Source: DATLYH01 sp035575035
Lineage (GTDB): Bacteria; Planctomycetota; Planctomycetia; Gemmatales; Gemmataceae
Assembly: GCA_035575035.1 (NCBI GenBank)
Contig: DATLYH010000182.1
Location: forward strand, 1-64,000
Direction of reading: 5' to 3'
DNA: 64,000 nucleotides
Shown one piece after another: positions 25,556 through 32,534 of the stretch (the first letter of the stretch is position 1; every line of letters begins with the position of its first letter). The translations under genes and the position numbers were made by a program. The notes under the pieces were generated by a model, which did not search any database, was not told the origin of the DNA, and worked only from the letters and a program-made list of their open reading frames with translations.

Positions 25556-25944
25556 AGGGACGGGGTTGTCTCGACTAGAATACCTTGACAGGCGGTCGCA
25601 GACCGGTTTAGGTAATTGCCTAAAGGGTTAAGCATCAATGAGTTCGGATGTCCTGCTTGGTTCCGCCACTGCCTGGGCGCGGGAGCGATGACCGGGAAAT
25701 TGGAGGAAGACGCGCCATGCTGTTAGCAGGCCCCGTCGCGACCGCAGCCGCTGGGCCATTGGCCCGAGCCCGGAGCGCCAGCGACGAGGAGCGTTGGCAC
25801 GACGACCCCTTGCCGGGAAAGGTCCGGCCCTACCCCGCCGCGCGGTTGTAGGGGACCGGATCCCGCGCGGGGCAGGCGGAATCCCCGGGCGGCTATTGAT
25901 CCGGCACGCGGCCGTCCCTACGCTGCGGAGGGGAGGTGATGCCC
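25556..25944. other. Intergenic region with repeat text
   Basis: No supported gene. It contains TTGACA at 25585 without a good -10 element, and a GAGCCCGGAGCGCCAGCGAC segment near 25765-25790, related to the CCCGTCGCTGACGCTCCGG repeats at 58146-58268. Confidence 0.55.
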
Positions 25945-26151
25945 ATGAAATGCTGGTTCTGCGATGAGGAGGCCCGAGGAACCTGTGCAGCCTGCGGCCG
26001 GGGCCTGTGCCGCCACCATGCCCATATCCATGACGAGATGACCATTGCTAAGTCCGACACTAGCACCGGCTATGCGTCCTATTACAACGTCTATGGTGCG
26101 CTGAAGTGTGCAGACTGCCGCCTGGAGTGGAAGTCATACCGGCCTGGCTAA
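25945..26151 (+). CDS. Small zinc-ribbon/B-box-like protein
   Basis: A 68-residue protein dominated by metal-ligand pairs: Cys3/Cys6, Cys14/Cys17, Cys22 with His24, His25, His27, His29, and Cys55/Cys58. The pattern CWFCDEE...CAACGRGLCRHH resembles a B-box or DUF2180-type zinc module, so it likely binds two zinc ions. I choose ATG 25945 because GGAGG ends eight bases before it; ATG 25939 would be too close. No partner gene is obvious. It could regulate a protein or nucleic acid partner; nothing more can be said. Confidence 0.75.
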   Translation: MKCWFCDEEARGTCAACGRGLCRHHAHIHDEMTIAKSDTSTGYASYYNVYGALKCADCRLEWKSYRPG

Positions 26152-26159
26152 TGGACGCT

Positions 26160-26210
26160 AAGCCGCCAGCGGTAAACCCGAAGCCGCCAGCGGTAAACCC
26201 GAAGCCGCCG
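26160..26210. repeat. Tandem AAGCCGCCAGCGGTAAACCCG repeat
   Basis: A 21-base unit starting AAGCCGCCAGCGG is present twice exactly (26160-26180, 26181-26201) and a third time in part (26202-26210), directly after the stop of the small zinc protein. GCCGCCAGCGG is partly self-complementary. Confidence 0.85.
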
Positions 26211-26336
26211 CGGGGTCCCGGTATATGGCCGTCGCCGGCCGCCGGCCGCTCTCCTTCCGAATAACCTTTTGAGTAACCGGCGCGGCATTTGCACCTTCTT
26301 CTCTCGCCCAGGGTGCCGGTGAGGGGACGTGAGAAG

Positions 26337-27038
26337 ATGGCCATGACACACGAAGAGGCCTTCCTGCAAGCCATCTGTGACGCGCCCGAGGATGAGGGGC
26401 TGCGGCTGATTTTTGCCGATTGGTTGGAGGAACACGACGACCCCCGCGGCGAGTTCATCCGGGTGCAGTGCGCCCTGGCCCACCTGGATGAGGACGACCC
26501 GCGCCGCGCTGCCCTCCGCCTCCGGGAGCACGAATTGCTGGCCAACCATGAGACCGAATGGGTCGGGCCGCTGTTGGAGTTCGTGGACGGCTGGCAGTTC
26601 CGCCGCGGTTTTGTGGAGCAGGTCGTCTTGACGCCGCAAGCGTTCCTCGCCCATGCCGATGTCCTGTTCCGCCTCGCCCCGCTGCGGCACGTCCACCTGT
26701 ACCGCCGCAATTACATCACTCCGGGAGAGGTGCGGCCGTTGGCCCGCTCTCCCTTCCTGAGCCGGCTGGCGACGCTGCGGCTGAACTCCGACCGCGGTCT
26801 GCGTGACGATGGCGTGCGGCTGCTGGCCGAATCGCCCGCCTTGGCCAACTTGACCTGTCTCGACCTCCGCTACAACTGGATCTGCAATGAGGGAGCTCGC
26901 GCTCTGGCCGCCTCGGCGCACCTCGAACGGCTTCACAGTCTCAAGCTGGGGGGCAACCCGATCGGCCGCGAGGGCCGGCAGGTCCTGCGGGCCCGCTTCG
27001 GCGAGCGCGTCTCGTTCTACTCGGAAATGGCGGCGTAA
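26337..27038 (+). CDS. TIGR02996 domain plus leucine-rich repeat protein
   Basis: A 233-residue protein starting with the TIGR02996 module (MTHEEAFLQAICDAPEDEG followed by LRLIFADWLEEHDDPRGEFI), which is amplified in Gemmata-lineage planctomycetes and stands in front of leucine-rich repeats. The C-terminal half has three or four LRRs of the ribonuclease-inhibitor type, for example LANLTCLDLRYNWICNEGA and LERLHSLKLGGNPIGREGR. Expected to be a protein-interaction scaffold in the cytoplasm, since no signal peptide is present. ATG 26337 follows GAGGGGA and GAGAAG; the ATG six bases later is equally possible. It is convergent with the nucleotidyltransferase gene. Confidence 0.92.
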   Translation: MAMTHEEAFLQAICDAPEDEGLRLIFADWLEEHDDPRGEFIRVQCALAHLDEDDPRRAALRLREHELLANHETEWVGPLLEFVDGWQFRRGFVEQVVLTPQAFLAHADVLFRLAPLRHVHLYRRNYITPGEVRPLARSPFLSRLATLRLNSDRGLRDDGVRLLAESPALANLTCLDLRYNWICNEGARALAASAHLERLHSLKLGGNPIGREGRQVLRARFGERVSFYSEMAA

Positions 27039-27096
27039 GCCGCCGCCCCCGCCGCCAATCAGGGCCCCAAGCGGCCGCGCGAGGGCGCCATTCCTC

Positions 27097-28377
27097 TCAG
27101 GCGCTCCGCCGCAGTCGGCGCAGCTCGGCCTCGCGTAGGGCCTGCCGCCGTTCCGCCGCGGTCTGGTCGAAGAGGCCGCGCACCAGCACGGCATGCGCCT
27201 CGGTCAAGGTGCGGCCGCGCCGCTGCATCACCGTGGCGGCGGTTTGCAGCAGGCGGTGCACATCGGCCCGGTCGGTCAGCGCCCCGTTCCACCAGCTGCA
27301 AAACGACGGCACGTATTTCGGCAGCAGGCCGCCGGGCAGCAGGTTGCAGAAGGCGCCGACGTTGGTGCCGGTGTTCAGCAACACCCCCAGGCCAGTCTTG
27401 GTGTGGTCGCCGAGGAAGCAGCCGACCTTGGTTAGCCCCGTGGCCACCGGCCGGCCGGCCGCCACGACCGTCACCGGACCATAGTCGTTACGCAGGTCGC
27501 TGTTGTGAGTGCCGGCGCCGAGATTGATCCATTCCCCCAGGTAGCTGTGGCCCAGGAAGCCGTCGTGATATTTGTTGGTGTAACCCTGGATGATGCTTGC
27601 CTCGATTTCGCCGCCGACCCGGCATTGCGGCCCAAGCGTTGTGCCAGAGCGGACCTTGGCCCCCAGGACCTGAGTGCCCGGCCCGATATAGCAGGGGCCT
27701 TCCAGCCGGCTGAACGCGGCCACCACCGCCTCCCGGTCAATCACCACCGGGCCGCGGGTGGTGTCGGCCAGGGTCATTGGTTCCACATGGGCGCCCGGAT
27801 CGACCCAGAGCCGTTCCGGCGGGCCGATCACGGCCGGAGCGCTGCTCCGCGGAGGGGCTGACGGCCGACCCGCGCGCTCGCGGACAAAATCCAGGGCGAT
27901 CTGGCCGGCGTTGTGCTCAACCACATCCCATAGGTGGCGGACCAACACGCCGCCGGCCGGTCGGTGCGGCAGCGTCGCCTTCCAGGTTTCCAGACAGTCG
28001 CCCAAGGTGTTGGGCGAGCAGGAAGTGAGGTGGTCCGGCCCGAGCACCGCATAGGCCGCCTCGTCGCCGACCATGCCGAGGCAGGGGAGGGCTCCGTCAG
28101 CGGGCCGGGCAGCCGGCGGCAGCCAGCGGCCATTGACCAGGATCGTCGGCCCCGCCCGCAGCCAGGCCAGGTCATTGACGCGCACCTCCGGCCGTTCCTG
28201 CCGGTACAGCTCGGCCAGCTCGGGCCGGACCAGGACGCCCACCTCGCCGGCACCAAAATGACGGCACTGCTTCTCGCCCAGCGAAGTCAGGCCGCAGAGT
28301 AGGTCGAACACGGGACGGGTCAGGGTCAGAGGTTCGAGGTTGGCAACCCCGCCGTCCTCGAAGAGACAGACGCGCAT
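27097..28377 (-). CDS. GlmU-like sugar nucleotidyltransferase/hexapeptide protein
   Basis: A 426-residue protein with an N-terminal nucleotidyltransferase-like domain of the GlmU-related NTP_transf_4 type (MRVCLFEDGGVANLEPLTLT; RPVFDLLCGLTSLGEK) and a C-terminal left-handed beta-helix with hexapeptide repeats, including GPCYIGPGTQVLGAKVRSG, LGEWINLGAGTHNSD and TKTGLGVLLNTGT. The family is annotated as a putative sugar nucleotidyltransferase in planctomycetes and Bacteroidetes; by analogy it may combine acyl or nucleotidyl transfer on a sugar phosphate in envelope polysaccharide synthesis. An AAAGGACC site precedes the ATG. No cell-wall genes are next to it. Confidence 0.9.
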   Translation of the reverse strand: MRVCLFEDGGVANLEPLTLTRPVFDLLCGLTSLGEKQCRHFGAGEVGVLVRPELAELYRQERPEVRVNDLAWLRAGPTILVNGRWLPPAARPADGALPCLGMVGDEAAYAVLGPDHLTSCSPNTLGDCLETWKATLPHRPAGGVLVRHLWDVVEHNAGQIALDFVRERAGRPSAPPRSSAPAVIGPPERLWVDPGAHVEPMTLADTTRGPVVIDREAVVAAFSRLEGPCYIGPGTQVLGAKVRSGTTLGPQCRVGGEIEASIIQGYTNKYHDGFLGHSYLGEWINLGAGTHNSDLRNDYGPVTVVAAGRPVATGLTKVGCFLGDHTKTGLGVLLNTGTNVGAFCNLLPGGLLPKYVPSFCSWWNGALTDRADVHRLLQTAATVMQRRGRTLTEAHAVLVRGLFDQTAAERRQALREAELRRLRRSA

Positions 28378-28773
28378 GGCCAGGTCCTTTCGTGCATCCG
28401 TGCCTGCGATACCCGGACCATCGGGTTGATTGGAAAGGATGGATTATATCGCAGAGGCAGAACAGCTTCCTAGACCAACTCAGCTGCTCCAAGCCCGACA
28501 CCAAGCTGCAAGCGATGTCCAGGCGCGGCAGGGGATGCGTTCCTTTCTTGCCTTGTCTGACGACGATGCAGAGCGGCGAGGGGCAAATTCAGATCGTCGG
28601 CCTTGGGACAGCGGCCCGACCCGGATGGTCGGAGATCATATTTGAATGGGGGGGCGGATTGTTCGTTCTCAGAGGCGCTGACTTATTGGCGAGCGGCCGG
28701 TGTGAGCCGGCCGGTTCGGGCGCGCGGCCGGTGTCACCCCTCTCTCCTTTCTTCGTCCGCCCCACGTGGTGCT
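28378..28773. other. Intergenic region, possible -10 element and repeat
   Basis: No supported gene. On the minus strand a perfect TATAAT (28443-28448) lies 65 bp upstream of the nucleotidyltransferase start, without a good -35 at the usual distance. A GCGAGCGGCCGGTGTGAGCC repeat copy is at 28688-28737. Confidence 0.45.
28688..28737. repeat. GCGAGCGGCCGGTGTGAGCC repeat copy
   Basis: One and a half units of the CCGGCCG/GCGAGC palindromic family: GCGAGCGGCCGGTGTGAGCC followed by GGCCGG, then GCGCGGCCGGTGTCACC. It is nearly identical to the copy at 55834-55876. Confidence 0.7.
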
Positions 28774-29436
28774 TTATCCCGGCTTTCGGACGGACCAGGT
28801 CCAGTGGCGGTCGCTGGTTGCCCGAACGGTGGATGGGTCGAAACCGAGCTGCCTCACCAGGTCGCGCACCTCCTCCACGGTCAGGGCCGCCCGGAGCGAG
28901 TCGGCGAACATCTGCTTCTGATGGTCATTGGCGTCCCCCGCGTAGGTCGCCACCAGGCGTTCCACCGTGGCCGCGTCCGCTGGCCGTATCAGGTCGCGCA
29001 CGAACAGCACGCCGCCTGGGGCCGTCACCCGGACCATCTCGGCCAGGACCCGAGAAGGCTCGGGGATGTGATGGACGATGCTATTGGACATCAGGGCAGC
29101 GAACGCTCCGTCGGCGAAGGGGAGCTGCTTAGCGTCGCAGCAGCGCAACTCGATCCGGTCTTCCAGGCCCGCCCGCCGGACGTTCTCTCGCCCCCGATCG
29201 AGCATGTGCCGGGCCAGGTCGATCGCCACCACCCGGGCCGCGGCCGACTGCCGGCACAGCTCCAGCGGGATCTGGGCCGTGCCGGTGCCGACATCGAGGA
29301 TCGGGTTCCGCCCATCCCAGACGGCGAGGAAGTCGGCGACGAAGACACGGTTGACCGCGGCATGGTCCATGGCGTCGTAGTCGCGAGCCTCCTCGGGGGA
29401 ATCCATCACCTCGGGCTCAAGGATGCGCGGCAGCAT
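28774..29436 (-). CDS. Class I SAM-dependent methyltransferase
   Basis: A 220-residue methyltransferase of the Methyltransf_11/25 class. Motif I is ILDVGTGTAQIPLEL (from residue 46), the acidic loop is VVAIDLARHMLDRGREN, then ELRCCDAKQLPFADGAFAAL and the post-I motif APGGVLFVRDL. It is soluble. The acceptor is unknown; the general build resembles UbiE/COQ5-type enzymes. It is followed, across a 24-bp gap on the same strand, by the FwdD-like gene located upstream, so the MDR oxidoreductase, FwdD-like protein and this enzyme may be cotranscribed. Confidence 0.92.
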   Translation of the reverse strand: MLPRILEPEVMDSPEEARDYDAMDHAAVNRVFVADFLAVWDGRNPILDVGTGTAQIPLELCRQSAAARVVAIDLARHMLDRGRENVRRAGLEDRIELRCCDAKQLPFADGAFAALMSNSIVHHIPEPSRVLAEMVRVTAPGGVLFVRDLIRPADAATVERLVATYAGDANDHQKQMFADSLRAALTVEEVRDLVRQLGFDPSTVRATSDRHWTWSVRKPG

Positions 29437-29460
29437 AAGCGAACCTGCGTTCTTTGCCGG

Positions 29461-29802
29461 TTAAACTTTCTCCAGCTCCACGTCAAAGCTCTTGCTGTCC
29501 GGCATGCCGGTGCCGTGGGTGTCGCCGCCCATCAACCGACTCGACGCATCGCCGTAGGGCAAGAACAGCACGCCCGGCGGCAGCTCCCCCGCCTTGGCCG
29601 CCTGGCAGGGCAATTCCACCCGGCCCTGTCGCGTCTGCAGACGGACCCGGTCGCCATTCTTCAGTCCGAGCCGGGCCATATCATCGGGACACATCAGCAG
29701 CGTCGAAGTCTCCTCGACGTAGCCGGCGGTGAACTTCCCCTCGTTCAGCGTGGTCCCCTGACGGGCGGTGCGGCCGGGGATAAGAACGAACATCTCGGCC
29801 AT
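29461..29802 (-). CDS. FwdD-like molybdopterin dinucleotide-binding protein
   Basis: A 113-residue stand-alone molybdopterin dinucleotide-binding domain resembling subunit D of formylmethanofuran dehydrogenase. The visible pattern is MFVLIPGRTARQGTTLNEGK, an acidic turn, CPDDMARLGLKNGDRVRLQ and then GELPPGVLFLPYGDASS, the sequence order of the double-psi beta barrel that caps molybdenum or tungsten enzymes. ATG 29802 is the furthest plausible start; ATG 29793 gives MFVLIPG. No ribosome binding site is clear. Other Fwd/Fhc subunits are not adjacent. Many planctomycetes carry H4MPT-linked C1 genes, so a role there is an inference. Confidence 0.8.
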   Translation of the reverse strand: MAEMFVLIPGRTARQGTTLNEGKFTAGYVEETSTLLMCPDDMARLGLKNGDRVRLQTRQGRVELPCQAAKAGELPPGVLFLPYGDASSRLMGGDTHGTGMPDSKSFDVELEKV

Positions 29803-29858
29803 AAGGAAAGTATAAAGGCAGGGCGGCACTGCGCTAAGAGTGGCGCCAGAGGCCGGTC

Positions 29859-30893
29859 TTACGCGACCCGGATGACGATCTTGCCGAAATGCCCAGCGCT
29901 CTCCAGATAGCGGAGGGCGTCGCGGATCTCGGTGAAGGGGAACACCCGGTCCACGACCGGCCGCAGCCGGTGCAGAGCGATCGCCCGGTTCATCGCCTCG
30001 AACATCTCCCGCGAGCCAACGTAGATCCCCTGGATGCGGACATTCTTCATCAGCGCCGGCAGCGGATTGACCTGGCCGCTGTTCCCGGTCAGCACACCAA
30101 TCAGGCTGATCCGGCCGCCCATACGAACGGCACGGAGCGACTTCCCCAGCGTCCCGGCACCGCCTAGCTCCACGACGTGATCGACCCCCACGCCGCCGGT
30201 CAGCTCGCGCACTCGTTCCTCCCATTCGGGGACCGACCGGTAATTGATTCCGTCGGAGGCGCCAAGTTGCAGGGCGCGCGCCAGCTTTTGATCACTGCTC
30301 GACGTGATGATGACCCGCGCTCCGTGCAGGCGGGCGAATTGCAGGGCAAAGAGAGAGACGCCGCCGGTCCCCTGGGTAAGCACGCTGTCGCCCGCTTTCA
30401 GCCCCCCCTCGCTGACCAGGGCATGCCAGGCAGTGACGGCGGCACAGGGAAGCGTGGCCGCCTCCTCGTCGGTGAGGTGGGCCGGGACATGTACCACACC
30501 GTCCTCATGGAGCACGACATACTCGGCCAGCATGCCGTCGCTGAGTCCTTCGCCGAATCGGCTTCCGCCGCCCAGCGCCGACCTGGCCATCGCCTCGGTC
30601 ACGTCGCCGGCCAGCCACTTCTGCATGAAGATGCCGGCCACCCGGTCGCCGGTCTTGACGCGTGTCACGCCGTCGCCGACGGCGGCTACCTCGCCGACGC
30701 CGTCGGAAAGAGGAACGAGCGGCAGGCGCAGCTTGGGGTTGTAGAGTCCCTTGACTACCAGCAGGTCACGGTAGTTCAGCGAGCAGGCCCGCACCCGGAG
30801 CAAGACCTGGCCGGGGCCGGGGCGCGGCTCGGGCCGTTCGACCACGTTCAGGGAGTCGATGCCGAAGGTGTTTTGCAGCTCGATCACTTTCAT
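29859..30893 (-). CDS. Zinc-free MDR alcohol dehydrogenase/quinone oxidoreductase
   Basis: A 344-residue medium-chain dehydrogenase/reductase. The GroES-like N-terminal domain has ACSLNYRDLLVVKG, where the catalytic-zinc cysteine of alcohol dehydrogenases is replaced, and the NAD(P) fold has LTQGTGGVSLFALQFA. This points to the zinc-independent quinone oxidoreductase/enoyl reductase branch. The C-terminus ends with HFGKIVIRVA, the usual MDR finish. ATG 30893 follows AGGAG by eight bases. It likely reduces a small carbonyl or enone using NADPH; the substrate is unknown. It starts a possible three-gene run with the FwdD-like and methyltransferase genes. Confidence 0.93.
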   Translation of the reverse strand: MKVIELQNTFGIDSLNVVERPEPRPGPGQVLLRVRACSLNYRDLLVVKGLYNPKLRLPLVPLSDGVGEVAAVGDGVTRVKTGDRVAGIFMQKWLAGDVTEAMARSALGGGSRFGEGLSDGMLAEYVVLHEDGVVHVPAHLTDEEAATLPCAAVTAWHALVSEGGLKAGDSVLTQGTGGVSLFALQFARLHGARVIITSSSDQKLARALQLGASDGINYRSVPEWEERVRELTGGVGVDHVVELGGAGTLGKSLRAVRMGGRISLIGVLTGNSGQVNPLPALMKNVRIQGIYVGSREMFEAMNRAIALHRLRPVVDRVFPFTEIRDALRYLESAGHFGKIVIRVA

Positions 30894-30934
30894 GGGAACG
30901 TCTCCTGGGCTTTCCACCTCGACGAAGAACCATA

Positions 30935-31435
30935 TCAAGCCGGCGCGTAACGTGTTAATCCAGGCACACGGTCGAAGTCGGCATCGCTGCTGGCCAGTTT
31001 CGTTAGACCGTTGGCCCGCATCACAGCGACAACCAGACCGTCGTTCGTCAGCAGCCCGAGCTGCTGACTCAGAGCGGCGGCCGTGGCGAGCAAAAGAGGT
31101 GGGATCGTCAGAACCTGTATATTACTTTGTAGGATCTGGTCAATGGCCTGTCGGAAGGCAGTCAACTTCTGCACCTCGGCGGGGTGCATCCGCAGGCGGT
31201 TGCCGATGCCCGCGAAGGCCCAGCCGAAGAGTACACTCGCCTGGATGGTCATCAATCGGTGGGAGACCTCACTGAGCACCTGGGTGGAGGTGAAGCCGAC
31301 CAGTTCCTGGTTTTCGATCCGCTGGAGCAGGTCGGAGCAAGGCGGCCCCCAGTGGGGGTGAGGTTGAAAGTGATACGTCAGGATATTGGCATCGATGAAG
31401 ACGGCATCACTGGCCGCGAGGTCGGCAAAGATCAT
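30935..31435 (-). CDS. PIN-domain ribonuclease toxin (VapC-like)
   Basis: A 166-residue PIN-domain protein, a Mg-dependent ribonuclease fold. Acidic active-site residues appear in order: Asp15 (VFIDANILTYHF), Glu in LSEVSHRL, Asp in LLTNDGLVVAVM and Asp in ASSDADFDRV. It is the toxin of a type II toxin-antitoxin module: its start overlaps the stop of the DUF104-type antitoxin gene as ATGA. Expected target is RNA (tRNA or rRNA, as in VapC proteins), unproven here. The chain is somewhat longer than typical VapC (130-140), because of a longer central helix region. Confidence 0.9.
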   Translation of the reverse strand: MIFADLAASDAVFIDANILTYHFQPHPHWGPPCSDLLQRIENQELVGFTSTQVLSEVSHRLMTIQASVLFGWAFAGIGNRLRMHPAEVQKLTAFRQAIDQILQSNIQVLTIPPLLLATAAALSQQLGLLTNDGLVVAVMRANGLTKLASSDADFDRVPGLTRYAPA

Positions 31436-31653
31436 GGCTCCTCCGGCGGAGGCGGGAAGTCCAGTTCGGGATCCGTGGCAAAGCGCTCGGCCTCTTCGGC
31501 GCTGCCCTTCCAGCCGCAGATGCCGTAGGTCTCCTCGACCCAGTTGGTTGCCGGCTGGATAGAGACCCGAACGCGCTGGCGCTCGCGGAGCGGCAGCGGC
31601 TGGGCCGGCTTGAGGACGCCGTTCTCGTAGGTCGCTTCCACGGTGATGGCCAT
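31432..31653 (-). CDS. AF2212/DUF104-family antitoxin
   Basis: A 73-residue antitoxin of the AF2212-like (DUF104, PF01954) family. The N-terminal half MAITVEATYENGVLKPAQPL followed by PLRERQRVRVSI is almost the family consensus, a short beta hairpin; the acidic, Pro-rich tail (DPELDFPPPPEEP) would wrap the toxin. The upstream ribosome binding site is GAGGAGG. It overlaps the PIN toxin gene by four bases, as in other AF2212/VapC pairs. Such pairs usually repress their own promoter; no operator palindrome was identified here. Confidence 0.92.
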   Translation of the reverse strand: MAITVEATYENGVLKPAQPLPLRERQRVRVSIQPATNWVEETYGICGWKGSAEEAERFATDPELDFPPPPEEP

Positions 31654-31882
31654 GACGTATTGCCCTCCTCTTCAGGTGAGCGGCGATCCGGAAGATACTC
31701 TACCCGAAGCCGTGAGCCCCGCATAGTCCGGCCATCCGCCTCCGAAATCTCCTTGTCGCTTGTGCAGCGCATGACTACGCTGGCAACGTTCTTTTCTCGC
31801 GCCGCCGGCCCGGGCACTACCCATTTTTTTCACCGGGCGGCAATCCGGCAGTCGGACCTTCTCGTCTGATAAGGTGACGGTC

Positions 31883-32437
31883 ATGAGGAAACCTGCTGCG
31901 AGTGTGGTGGCCCGGTCGGCGCCCGGTTCCCCGCCGGAGGGGTCTTGCGGCGAAGCCCTGCTGCGCGCATTCAACGAGCTGCGCGATGAGCTGGTCAGCA
32001 CGCTCTGGTTCCTCCTGGGCAACCTAGAGGATGCTCAGGATGCGGCCCAGGAAGCCTTTCTGCGGTGCTGGCGGGGCCGGGACGACCTGACCAAAGTCCA
32101 GAACCTGCGAGCCTGGATTTTCCGGGTTGCCCTTAACGTTGCCAAGGATGTTCAACGCAGCGCCTGGCGGCGCCGGGCCAAACCGCTGCCGGAGACCGAG
32201 ATCATGCCCCCTACCGACAACAATGCGCCGGCGCAGCAACTAGAAGAGCAGGAACTGCTTGTCCGCCTCCGGCAGGCCCTCCTTCAGCTGCGTCCGGAGG
32301 AGAAAGAGGTCTTCCTCCTTCGTCAGAACGGCGAGCTGACCTACGAGCAGATCGCCGAGCAGCGCAACCGCCCGGTCGGCACCGTCAAGACGCAGATGCG
32401 CAGCGCCTTGCAGAAGCTGCGCAAGGTTCTGACGTAG
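31883..32437 (+). CDS. ECF-type RNA polymerase sigma factor
   Basis: A 184-residue extracytoplasmic-function sigma factor. Region 2 is visible as LLGNLEDAQDAAQEAFLRCW with the following LRAWIFRVALNVAKDVQRS; region 4 is RPEEKEVFLLRQNGELTYEQ followed by IAEQRNRPVGTVKTQMRSAL, a helix-turn-helix. No sigma 1.1 or 3 region is present. ATG 31883 follows AAGG by eight bases; the in-frame GTG 31874 overlaps that site. The gene is directly followed, after 97 bp on the same strand, by the anti-sigma/alpha-2-macroglobulin fusion, which by position and its zf-HC2 finger should be its regulator. A CGTCTGA ECF-like -10 element occurs just upstream (31864-31870). Confidence 0.95.
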   Translation: MRKPAASVVARSAPGSPPEGSCGEALLRAFNELRDELVSTLWFLLGNLEDAQDAAQEAFLRCWRGRDDLTKVQNLRAWIFRVALNVAKDVQRSAWRRRAKPLPETEIMPPTDNNAPAQQLEEQELLVRLRQALLQLRPEEKEVFLLRQNGELTYEQIAEQRNRPVGTVKTQMRSALQKLRKVLT

Positions 32438-32534
32438 ACCGGGCCAGTGGTCCCAGTCGAACACCCCGCCCCGGGTGGTCGCCGAACCGCGCCTGGGGCG
32501 ATAGAGCGACCGGCTGATGGCCGGGAGAAATGCC

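Noticed and set aside
25648..25851. Plus-strand 67-residue frame before the zinc protein
   Set aside because: It is read through repeat-like text and has no recognisable domain or good initiation site.
26148..27194. Minus-strand frame of 348 residues opposite the LRR gene
   Set aside because: The plus strand carries a clear TIGR02996 domain and leucine-rich repeats; the minus text is high-GC antisense without motifs.
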